Shown: one piece after another, positions 23,006 through 33,257 of the stretch
Layout: every line of letters starts with the position of its first letter
Numbering within the stretch: the stretch's first letter is position 1
Assembly: GCA_028023455.1 (NCBI GenBank)
Contig: JAQFVV010006245.1
Coordinates: 7,645,331 to 7,709,330 of the forward strand
From: Epiperipatus broadwayi
Lineage: Eukaryota > Onychophora > Udeonychophora > Euonychophora > Peripatidae
Direction: 5' to 3'
Length of the DNA stretch: 64,000 nucleotides
The notes under the pieces: generated by a model
Told to the model about the DNA's origin: nothing
The model's input: only the letters and a program-made list of their open reading frames with translations
The model's database searches: none
Made by a program: the position numbers and the translations under genes

Positions 23006-23314
23006 AAGGGGAGGTCAACCTTTTTATACCTACTGCCCACTTTTATAACTCTGTTAGTAGTAAAATTTTCTAACCGCCCACCGGTTCCACAGTAATGGTG
23101 ATTTGTAAAGTAGGGAAGTAACTTTACTTTATAAAATTTATAAAGCAGAGTGACAGCAAGCTAAAGCATATACATCACCATTAAATTTTTTTAAAAAAGT
23201 CAATTAAATTTTAAAAAAAAGAAAGTGCTCCAGTGTGGGACTAAACCCCTACCACCCACCATGAAGGCTGGAACGCCCACTAGTGGGCAGTAGGGATCAG
23301 ATTGACTACCACTG
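23006..23314. mobile_element. hAT-type MITE with 8-bp target duplication
   Basis: A 309-bp element with imperfect terminal inverted repeats: left AAGGGGAGGTCAACC..., right the complement of CAGTGGTAGTCAATC; the subterminal CTACTGCCCAC is shared by both ends. It is flanked by CTTTGGAT (22998-23005) and CTTTAGAT (23315-23322), an 8-bp target duplication with one mismatch, the hallmark of hAT transposons. Non-coding and less AT-rich than its surroundings. Confidence 0.8.
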
Positions 23315-23829
23315 CTTTAGATGTTTTACATTCTCAAATCGTTTTTTTCTGTATCCTCTACTTCTTAAATATATTCTCTTTTAATTTTATCTATAAACTT
23401 TTTTTTCTAGTACTTTTTGGATAAAAAAATCCCAGCATTCTCTTTAAAACAATCTCTCATTTTTATATTTGTATTATGTCACTAAATTATTTTACTGATT
23501 ATCTTCAAACTCCATTCGTCAAAATTTACATTTTTTCTTTTATTTTCTATTGCTGACCATGCAAAACCACACTCTAAACCAAGAGTTTCCAAAGGGGTTC
23601 ATATTGACCTCCCTCCCGGGAGTCGATTTGAATGTTATAGGAGTCGATAGTTTCAATAAAAAAATTTGGGGATTGATGACAGCAAAAAAAAATTCCTGCA
23701 CTACTGTTATTTGTTTCTTACCTCAAAATATTTATGATTCCAATAGATACCTAATTAAAAAGTAAATAAAAAACCACTTTTTTGATAAAAACACATTTCA
23801 TACCAAACTTGCAAATAAAAAGGTAAAAT

Positions 23830-25557
23830 GTCCCAGCTCATCATTAAAATCCTGGAATCTGTCATAAAAGATAAGATCCACGATAAGATACTCCAAAATA
23901 TATCATCTTCCCAATTTGCAAAAAAAAACATTCCTCACCAATTTTAGCCATTGGTCAAGTTAAAATATTAATTGATTATGTTAGACAACAGAGAAAGCAG
24001 GCTGTCATAGCTATCCAGCTTGATTTCAATGCAGCATTTGACTCTGTTAACATCAGTACTCTTCTAAACCTGCTGAAAGTCCATCACATCCCAAACTCTA
24101 TCATACAGATCATAGATAATCTCATGTCTAACAGAGAAATTGCTGTCTTGCTGAATGGCAAGCTCTTGTCATTTTTTCAACCTAACACATCCATTCTGCA
24201 AGACTCTCCCCTCAGCGCTCTTCTCTTTATAGTCTACATTGATCCACTGTTGAAAACCATCAAACAGCAACTACCTGGTGTCTATGTACCAAGGCTTGCC
24301 AAATTGATAAAGCTCATGACTTATATGTATGACATAATCATCTTCCTCCCTTCAACAACCTATTTACCTCAGTTATACTCCATATTGGATAAATACACAA
24401 CTGACTATGGACTCACCATCAACCCATTGAAATCAGCTATATGGAAGGTATCCTCAGGTCAGAAGATTGTATCCAAATTTACAGCCAACCCTCAAAAGTT
24501 TTTGGGCTTTGAGATATCCAAAACATACTTCCAAATGTCCAAAGATATTCAAAATCACATTCTGCACTCAATGGAAAGACTTACTAAACGTCTGTCTAAA
24601 GTCTACCTTTCCTTACATGGTAAGGTAATGCTTCTCAATATGAAGATCATGGCCAAGCTTAACTATTACATGCCCATCATGAGGATCACTAAAACTTTTA
24701 TCAATAAAATGAATTCTCTTGCATCCTGGCTTTTCTGGGGAGGTAAAGTTGTTGCAATTAGCATTAACAGGATGCAACTTCACCCGAAGTATAATGGACT
24801 TTCTTATCATTCTAATCAAGCCATTCATATTCAAAAGATATTTAATTTTATCACCATGCTTATTAAATCATTTGGATATGAGCAAGTCATTTTGCCAGTT
24901 ATCCTGACAGATAGACCCCCTCCTAGAGTCAAGAATTTTCTTGATGTCGCGATTGACTTGATCAAGAGCTACATGGTAATTACGAATGATATGTTTGAAA
25001 ACAGGATTAATATTTGTCAAGCACATCTCATTCACCCTGTCACAATTCCCATAACACCACTACTTGCCCTGACCAATAATAAGATCATCTCCCTCTTCGG
25101 GTGCTGGGCTATGGAACCTAAATTCTTTGATTTTATTATTAAGATAAATTTAAATGTCATTAGCACTAATTGGTTTCTCTTTCATAGGTGAAGCATCAAC
25201 AAAATTGACCCAATTTTCCCCCTCTGCCAGACTCATGATGAAACATTTGACCATCTGGTTTACTCGTGCCATGGACTCTGGAGGTCTAGAAGGATTATTG
25301 CTGATAACCTTAAAGTGAATTTTTACCTTGTTACCTCTCTTAAGGACAGTATTAGGACAAGATCCATCCCTACTATTAGGTTGTCATTATTTATCAACTA
25401 TGCATTCTGGTCTACTCGTTGTAAAATGGTTTTCAATCCCGGTGCAATTCATGAGGGAAAATTCTTTCTGAATAAACTTATAAAATTTAAAAATCATGAC
25501 ATGCTCCTAGCTCCAAAAGTGTTATTCGAGGAAACATGGACTCTGATTGCATTGTAA
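23830..25557 (+). pseudogene. Reverse transcriptase of LINE copy 2, catalytic residue lost
   Basis: RT palm motif QLDFNAAFDSV near 24020; long open stretch 24124-25191; LQDSPLSALLF near 24200; the catalytic box reads TYMYDII at 24319-24336, so the first aspartate of YxDD is tyrosine (codon 24328-24330, TAT). A TGA at 25189-25191 interrupts the frame just before the zf-RVT knuckle (FPLC, then DHLVYSC), which continues in the same frame to the stop at 25555-25557. Loss of the aspartate would abolish polymerase activity even without the stop. Frame breaks also occur upstream of 24124. Confidence 0.85.
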
Positions 25558-26007
25558 GAATGATTGCTGGTAAAACGCTTTGTTTCTTCTGTTTAAGTTA
25601 TTGCTGAAAGTGGTTTTGTTAATAATCAGAAGTTCAGATCCTTATTATTTTCAAAATGGATAATATTTAACTGAACACATCAGATTTAGCATAAATACCT
25701 AAGCCTTCATAGTTGTAGTGATTTTGCCAATAGTGATTTGACCAACTCTAGATTGACTAAGTGACTCTTGGTAGTGTGAGGCAAGTTGTCTGGGTGAGTT
25801 GGGTGAGCTTAATTGGTCTACTTGTGTGTTAACAGTAGACCAGGATTTGGGTTTCCCTTTTACCCAGAATAATACTATCTCATATTTATTTATAATCATG
25901 TAATTCTTATTTATGTTTGTAATTCTAGCTTTCCTTTTAATTTACCATGTATACATATTTGTCACTGTAAACATTGTACTTGTTTAATAAATAATTTGAA
26001 TGAAGTA
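23830..26007 (+). mobile_element. L1/Tx1-like LINE copy 2, 5' truncated
   Basis: Begins inside the reverse transcriptase domain and runs through the zf-RVT region to an AATAAA at about 25985 and an end near 26007. There is no endonuclease domain. It is less broken than copy 1 at 1-2420 and related to it in domain order, but clearly a different subfamily by protein sequence. Confidence 0.8.
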
Positions 26008-26452
26008 ATATTCCAATTTTTCTTAACCTCATTTCAATTCTTTTTCTTTTAAAACCAAATGTGCATATCACTTTGCTTAGAAGAGAAATTTTTTTTATTA
26101 TTGAAATATGCAAAATAAATTTTAACACTATTAACCTTTTGCTGATATAGTAAGAAACTCTGAGAATAGAAGATACTAAATTAAATTTTTAAATAAATCT
26201 AATACAGTACATTCTCCTTTTCTTAGCTGATCTGCCTTTCTAAAAAAACTTGTATTCTCCAATATTTTTTATTAAATTTTCTAAGAGCAACTATATTGTT
26301 TTAAATCTTGCCAGCTTCTTAGCCACCTATGCAATTCTCCATTCTGATTTTGAAGAGTTTATATCATGTAAAATTCTCACATTCAATGCACTTATATTAA
26401 AAAAAAGATTTATAATATTTATATTTAATAGTATCATTGCTTCCTGCTTTAC

Positions 26453-26510
<58 letters not shown>

Positions 26511-27309
26511 TTTATCACAATAATGAGTAATCCATTATGCACAATAACTTAGTTAGAATGTGAGAGTTTTGTAGACTCTTTCATTTCCATGGTAGGCAGA
26601 GGACCACATAAACATATGTTTGCCATCTGGAATTCTTGTCTCAAATCTAGTTCTTAACAGATATATTAATGATTGTACTGCCTCAAGCAAAAGTTACAAT
26701 TATGGACTGCCATTTGTTCCCATTTTTGCTTTCTTCATTCTTGAGGGCTTGAATTTAAAAAAAAAAGGAAAAAGAGTAAGAAATACTATATTCATAGTTG
26801 AAGGGTGGAAGTGTGATTGCACAAACACAATTCTATAGTCCCAATTAATATATGGAAATGACTGATGGGATAAAATACTTATGACAACTGGTTCTTACAT
26901 CAACTTTAAGTGCCTGAAAGTGGAAAAGAAAAAGACAGAAAAGATTATTGCTATCAGTCTTTGATAAATTAACATACAAGACACCAGAAAGTACCCTTGG
27001 TCAGGTATTGTTTATTTATTGCTCACAATTGATTTTCCTATCTGAAGATCATTTTATTATACATCACCTGCCATTGATAGTCCATGCACAGTACCTGACA
27101 AATGTTAAAGAACTAGGTATAATATACCAGTTTGATTTCTTTAATGTCAAATAGGCCTCTGCATTTATAAAATTTATTCGTCTCCTTTTTTATAAAGAAG
27201 TTCTGTTATTTAATATTTATTACTAATAGTGATTAAAACTAAACTGCAACCAATTACTATTACAATGTCAATAAACTAATAAATCTTTACATCCGATTAT
27301 ACTTTACAA
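26008..27309. other. No gene recognised
   Basis: AT-rich DNA with an (ATT)n run. The open frames at 26620-26838 and 26948-27154 have mixed composition but no motif that I recognise and no convincing splice borders. Confidence 0.4.
26452..26512. repeat. (ATT)n microsatellite
   Basis: About 20 ATT units; the poly-Ile frames on both strands are artefacts. As the complement of TAA it could be the tail of a lost minus-strand LINE. Confidence 0.95.
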
Positions 27310-27640
27310 AATGCTTTTATTAATTAATACATTGTACAGGCTTAACATCTGCATTTATATATGTAATATATGCGGGATTCGAACTCAGACTTTTACATGA
27401 CTTACAACTCTCAGGGCCATCTTATATTGCTGACCCACCTGATCACTCACATGTTGAAAAGATAAATAATCACCAATATACGTATTTCGTGTTAAATGAG
27501 CACTCATCAGTTGGTCCAGGTTACCATTTTCACACATATATACAATCAGTACTCAGCTTTATATTAAGATAGCCAATCTTCATACTTTAATGGACTGGCT
27601 TCAAACTACTGTCACTGGCCAGAAGCTTTCACCAGTCTAA
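27310..27640 (-). mobile_element. Hammerhead-bearing SINE-like repeat (family 1)
   Basis: Read on the minus strand, a 5' block shared with 7440-7528 (ATTGGCTATCTTAATAT and onward) leads to a complete hammerhead (plus 27472-27515). About 90 bases later comes a box B-like GAGTTCGAATCCC (plus about 27372-27384) and then an AT-rich 3' end. The combination of a hammerhead ribozyme and Pol III-like promoter sequence matches what is known of the schistosome Sm-alpha repeats and other metazoan ribozyme retroposons. In the 7-kb copies the box B equivalent has decayed to GTGCTCATATACC. No convincing box A was found. Confidence 0.7.
27472..27515 (-). ncRNA. Type I hammerhead ribozyme, best copy in window
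   Basis: Minus strand, 5' to 3': stem I ACCAA; core CUGAUGA; stem II begins GUG and closes CAC around an AU-rich loop; GAAA; self-complementary AUACGUAU as stem III; predicted cleavage after the following A; then UUGGU, which pairs fully with ACCAA. All conserved core bases are canonical and the closing G-C of stem II is present, so it could be catalytically active. The same fold with different stem II bases occurs at 7529-7572. Confidence 0.85.
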
Positions 27641-28189
27641 AATAAAATTTAATACAAACCCGCACATAATATTTACATACATTTGTTTTATTCTTTTTTT
27701 TTTAAATCTTCTCTTGCTATTTAATTTCTCATAGTTTCTTTAAAAAAAATTAATAAAATCAAATTTAGAAATATTACTTTATTTCAGTTATCAATTTTTA
27801 TTGTAATTCTGATTTTTTTTTTTTTTAAAAAAAACCCACTCTCTTTCAAATAATAATTGTGTTTTACTATTTATTAATATTCCTTTATATGTATATTTAA
27901 CTTTAATTTTTATCTTATTCTTTAAATTTGCTTATTCCTTTTTCAAAAGCTTTTTACTAACTATCTTACTTTTAAATAATAATTAGTATTTATTTATTAT
28001 TTATTTTTTATTATTACTCCCACCTTTTGACCTTTTTAAAAACAGCTTTTATCGTTTAATTTTTATCATCTTTTATTCGCAGTTTAAGATATCAATTAAA
28101 GGCAAAATAAATAACTTTTTTTATAATCAATCTCATTATTTATTTAACTATTATTATCATCATCATCGTCAATCATTATTAATGCATTG
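27641..28189. other. No gene recognised
   Basis: T- and A-homopolymer-rich spacer between the hammerhead repeat and the RTE-type LINE. Confidence 0.5.
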
Positions 28190-30990
28190 CAGGTTAAGGT
28201 CTCTCCAAGTTTAATCTATCTTTTCCAATATCTAGCCTCTCTTCTTTACACCACCCCTACACACTTTCTTATTTCATCCATCCATCTCACGTGTGGTCTT
28301 TTTCTGATCTTTTACAATCTCTTGAAATCCGGTTTAAAGTTTCAATTGTCTATCTGTTATCATCTTTTCTAGCAATATGTCCAGACCAACTCCACTTCAG
28401 TCTTTTATTTCTTTCAATGATATCAATAATACATGTTTGTTTTTTTACCCATGTTATGTGTTTTTGATCTCTTCCTGTTACTCCTAACATGCATCTCTTC
28501 ATATTTTTTTGAATGGTCTGAAGTCTCTGAATTAGTTTTCTATTAAGTGTACAAGTCTCAGATCCATGGTAAAACACATTTATTAAAAAACTTCTTTTTC
28601 AAACACTAGACATATTTCATTTTAATATTAAGTTATTTCTATCAAAATCATGCCAATTAAGTTTAATTCTATGATTAATTTCATCCATTATGTTTTCATC
28701 TGTAGTAAAATTTGACCAAGATATTTGTAGTTGTTAACTTCTTCTAACTTATCATAATCAATCTTTATTTTCATCTTTTGAGAAAATCCATTAAACATTA
28801 CTTTAGTTTTTTTAACATTTATCTTGAGTCTACTTTTTTACTTTCATCTGATAATTTTTGCAACATTTTCTGAAGCTCTGAAGCATTATTTGCAAAAACA
28901 ACTACATTATCTGCAAAATATGAATGGCTTAAATAATTTCCACTTATTTTTACTTCTTTAGCTTCCAATTTTAATCCACAAAATATTTCTCACAGCACTG
29001 CTATAAAAAGTTTGGAGATATGGAGTAACCATGTCTTAATATCATTCTCAATGTTAACCTTCCTAATATTATTATGTAATCTAATTGTTGCTGTTGCATT
29101 ATTATAAATATTTTTCAGAATATGACAATATCCTGGGTCTATATCTTAATGATCCAGTGATTTAATCATTGAAGAAATGCCTATAGAGTCAAATGCCTTT
29201 TCATAATCTACAAATCCAAAGCATAATGGAAATTCATATTCATTGGTCTTTTTTATAACTTCTCAATTTTTGGATACAATCTATTGTACTAAAAGCACTT
29301 TTAAATCCAGCTTGTTCTTTTGATTTGTTGAAATCCAGTATTCTCCATAGACAAGTTGTAATTATCTTGGTAAAAATTTTGTATAAAAACTAATAGGCTT
29401 GTAATTTCTCATATCTTCTTTCACCTTTTTTAAATATTAATATTAATACATATCCTTCCAATCATCTGGTACATCTTTATCATTTATACATTTGGTATAT
29501 AACTTTGATAAAAAAATTTCTATTTTTTCACACGCTTCTTTTAATATATCAATTATAATTCCAACATTACTGGAGCATTTCCTTTTTTCATACATTTAAA
29601 TGCATATCTCACTTCTTCATTTAAAATCCTGGGCAATTCAGAAGATATAATAGATATAAGAAGTACTTATCCTTTACTACTATATAATTTTTGGTAGAAC
29701 TCCTACCAATTTCATGAGGCCATCTCTCTTTTTAATAATAGTTCTATCTTTTTTTATTGCAGATATAAATTTCTTACCAATACCAAAATGTTGATTTATA
29801 TTCTTGAGACTTTTATTATCTTCTATAGCTTTCCTTGCTAGTTCACAATTACTCTTTCTTATATCACTTACCAACTCTTTTTTGCACCATTTTACAAAAT
29901 TTGAGATATTCAATTCTTTTTAATACATAATTTGTATATATTTTCATATTCCTTTTTTTCTTCATAAATTCTCCAGTCTCAGTAGAAATTTTATTAAACA
30001 ATTGCACTTTTTTCTACCAGCTATCTTTGTTGCAGTTTTTAAAAGTGTATCAGTTATTTTCCTAATAATTTCATTCCAATCTGAATCATGTTAAAAATCT
30101 ACTAATACTTGAAAATAATTTGCAAGTTCTAATTTAAATTTATTAGAATGTTTCTGAAAATTAGGAATGTCAACTGTAAATATTGTTTTTCTTAATAATT
30201 TTTGTCTCTAGTTTTGCATTAATATGTATTTTACAGCTTACTAATTGATGATCACTTCATGTTAAATTTATTAGAAAAATTAGTCTTGAAATATGTATTT
30301 TGTGTTAGTCAAAATATAATCCAAATCTGCTGTACCTTCATTTGGATGCTTCCATGTCCATTTTCTTTTAATATTTTTATAAAAAAAAAAAATCATAATA
30401 TAAAGTTTTTTTTCTTCTGCAAACTCCACAAGTCTATATCCTCTTTCATTTCTATTACCATAACCAAATTTACCTACAGCACTTTCATCTTTCATTTGTT
30501 TACAAATTCTTGTATTAAAGTCTCCGATAACAATTTTAAAATGTTATTTAGTCTAATCAAAATACTTTAGTACATTCATATAAAAATCTTCTACTACTTC
30601 ATCATTATGAGAACTTGTTGGGGCACAAACTTAAATTATCTGCATTTGATATCTGCTATTAAGTTGAATAATTAATATTGCCACTCTGTCTGGCATACTA
30701 TCAATGTCCACATGTTGTTTTTCCACTTTTTATTTATAATTAATCCTTATCCATTTATATTTCCAATATTTGTTTTTTGTAGTAGAGTACATGTCCACTT
30801 TTGAAATCAATTGTCTCTTCACATTTTCTTCTAATTTCACAAAGTCCAATAGTGTCACATTTAATATGAGACAGGTCTTTTTTCAATTCTTGCAATCTTC
30901 CTTCACATGAAAGTTATCTGCAGTTATAAGTACCTAAGTGGTGAGTTTACAAGCTCCTGGGAATAAGGGCCATGATTTATTTTTTTCTAT
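28190..30990 (-). pseudogene. RTE-like LINE, endonuclease plus reverse transcriptase, degraded
   Basis: A nearly full-length single-ORF LINE on the minus strand. From its 5' side (about 30990) one reads an APE-type endonuclease: LQELKKDL, then GDFNTRI near 30520, GKFGYGNRNERG and KRKWTWKHPN at 30495-30280. The reverse transcriptase follows; its catalytic box at about 28915 is FADN, not FADD. The C-terminus is the familiar GSETCTLNRKLIQRLQTIQ...RLKWSWSGHIAR (28577-28350) and then RWMDE near 28270. Many stops and shifts throughout. In an active copy the endonuclease would nick DNA and the RT would prime from that nick. Two further pieces of this family are at 51740-53290 and 21590-21650. Confidence 0.8.
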
Positions 30991-32241
30991 CATGATTGTA
31001 CATATATATTAGAAATTTTTTTTTGCATTCACACACACATTCATTCTGCCTTATTCCATGGTGTTTCTTGATCTTAAACTCAGAGGTAAAAAGTCAATAA
31101 ATTTACAATGCTGGCTAATGCATGTTGGTGAACAGCCATCCATGTTGGTATACTATATAAATAATCACATAATAATAACAGCTGCAATGACAAGAATGTA
31201 TGGAGTGGGCATTAGGAATTTGCCTGCTTGGTTCCTTTAAGATCTCCAAGAGGAATCAAAGAGTCTCTTTTCAGTTAACAGCAAACTTCTTTCTGCAGCC
31301 ATATAACTATATACATATTTTATTAACCAGTAGTGATAAATTCAAGGAAATAAGGAAATAAATATAAATTAATTAAAGAAAATATAGAAGTAAAAAACAA
31401 AAATAATTTCTTGTCTACATATTTGTTTTGTATTTTAACCAGAAGATAATTTTTTGATAAAAATCCAATTTTCTGGTTGAAATATTGAACAACTGTTTAG
31501 ATTAGTAATATTTTATTATATATATATAAATACAAAGACAAACTTTAAAAAATTAGGCCAGATGTTTGATGCAGAATATTTTTATTAAAGCCAGTCTATA
31601 ATTTATTTCAGCAAATCTAAACTTATATTTTCTCTTTATAAATTGAAACATTAAAATTACTCTGCTATATAATTAATTCAAAATTCCATTAATGAGAAGT
31701 CATGTTTAATTTTTATAATGGGAATATAAAAAGTTAAAAAAAATTCTATTAACCTTTTTTTCAGTCCAAATGCAGTTTTGATTTTTAGACTTATTTGCCA
31801 CCTATTGAAAATTTTTAAATATGCTTATTTTTATATTTATATATCTCAATGTAAAATTATAGTTTGAGAAAAAATCCATAGATGGCCAAAAAAGTGAAAA
31901 TTCTGCAAGATAAGAGAACTTGAGTTATGTCTTACCTCCACCTTGATGAGTCACCCTTTTATATTCTGATATTTTCTGACATTGGAGAGAATAGTTCCAA
32001 TAACCAAACACATGTTTATTTGTGAATTTATCACAATTCAAGATTCTTTGTGTATAATACAATAATTATTACAAATCAATAGAGTAAATTGTTAATAATT
32101 TATTTTGAATGAAAATATTTTATTTTTAAAACAGAATGTTATTATACTTTTGGACAATGCAAATTTACCCTGAAGGAATTTATCAGTTTAATTACTATGT
32201 GGTCAGTGCAATTAGTAAAGATCTAAACACCAACTCTACAA
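30991..32241. other. No gene recognised; one weak hammerhead-like motif
   Basis: AT-rich sequence. A diverged TTGATAA ... GAAA fold at about 31453-31490 resembles the Penelope-type folds but has a bulged stem II. The frame at 31058-31240 has no recognised motif. Confidence 0.4.
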
Positions 32242-32658
32242 TCAGCATTTATGAAACACGTGTCTATCAGTTTGCAGGTTATTTATAAACTGCACAGATA
32301 TCATTTTTTTATTATCTAAAGTACCACAGCCAACTCTCTTCTTATTATTAAATGAATTTACTGTATACAAGATTTGATTTTTATCATAACCAACCTTTAA
32401 TAGTTCATTTGCAAAAAGGTCAATATTTATAATTTTATCACTATTATATTTACACAATTTATCATTGTGATGCAAAAATGATTTTGGACTTGCCAATTTA
32501 TGCATCATTGGAACATGTGACTTAAAATGAATATATCCCCTTTCTCCTATAGGTTTAAAAATTAGTTTATAATTTAAATCAGTAGCAACTCTAAATATTT
32601 GTAAATCCAAAAATTTTATTTTTCTATTTTGTTCATTTTTTTTATAAATAACATGCAA
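32242..32658 (-). pseudogene. Penelope-like reverse transcriptase C-terminal part (inverted)
   Basis: An open 138-codon fragment on the minus strand reading FLDLQIFR near its start, then ERGYIHFKSHVPMMHK and LLKVGYDKNQI. These correspond to the FLDV...RKPT...YIHFxSxHPxxHK...GYP signature at the end of the Penelope RT core. It lies head to head with the endonuclease fragment at 32700-33073, which in an intact element would be downstream on the same strand. The RT active site itself is not included. Unusually open for this window, so perhaps relatively recent. Confidence 0.75.
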
Positions 32659-32699
32659 TCTAAATATATTTAAAGAAAAGTATAATATTTCATTTTGTG

Positions 32700-33073
32700 T
32701 TCCTCAGAATGTTAATCGATTGATTAATAATTCTAAGAGTATAATTCCTAAATTGCAAAGAAGTAATATAATTTATCAGATTTCATGCGGATGTCAGAAA
32801 TTGTATATCAGTGAATCGAGATGTTCTGTAGAGAAAAGATTGAAGGAGCATCAATTATTATATAATCGAATTAAAAATAACGTAAATAGTCAATTTAATA
32901 CAGCTTCAGTATTCCTTGACCATGAAAAGACTTGTAATTATAAGTTTAAATTTAATAGTAGTGAAATAAGAAATCATAAAAAAAGGAAAATTAAAGAAGC
33001 AATTATGATTGATAAATATAAGGAAGATGTTATTAATAGGCAAGTTGCAAATGCGGCCATACTCAGCTTATGA
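32700..33073 (+). pseudogene. Penelope-like GIY-YIG endonuclease domain, 5' truncated
   Basis: Open from 32700 to the stop at 33071-33073. It reads INNSKSIIPKLQRSNIIYQI, then CGCQKLYISESRCSVEKRLKEH, then FLDHEKTCNYKFKF. This matches the linker and GIY-YIG endonuclease of Penelope-like elements: the IIYQI strand stands for GIY, and KLYISES for the YIG strand (G is S here). The R/KEH helix and the downstream CxxH-like cysteine are visible. The domain would nick target DNA. It follows the inverted RT fragment and is followed by a hammerhead-like fold at 33112-33155. Confidence 0.8.
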
Positions 33074-33111
33074 AATATACTTAACATTAAGTTTAAAAAA
33101 ATTGAAATTCA

Positions 33112-33155
33112 GTTAAAGCTGACGAGGATTACCATGTAATTGAAAGCACTACAAA
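33112..33155 (+). ncRNA. Hammerhead-like fold, Penelope type (copy a)
   Basis: Canonical core CUGACGA at 33119-33125 (position 7 is variable in hammerheads), spacer G, stem II GAUUAC (33127-33132) with GUAAUU (33136-33141), then GAAA at 33142-33145 and AGCACU able to form a two-pair stem III. Stem I is nearly lost. It is about 45 bp after the Penelope endonuclease stop codon. Confidence 0.6.
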
Positions 33156-33257
33156 AGAATTTAAACTATAATATTGTATTTACTGTTAAAATTTATTTTA
33201 TATATATATAATATTTTATAATGGGTATAGTATTTTACATTGATTATATATATATAT

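Noticed and set aside
26250-26552. Open frame with a poly-Ile block
   Set aside because: It is the (ATT)n microsatellite plus chance AT-rich flanks; no domain or splice context.
26948-27154. Mixed-composition 68-codon frame
   Set aside because: No motif, no acceptable acceptor or donor pair in frame, and no second copy in the window.
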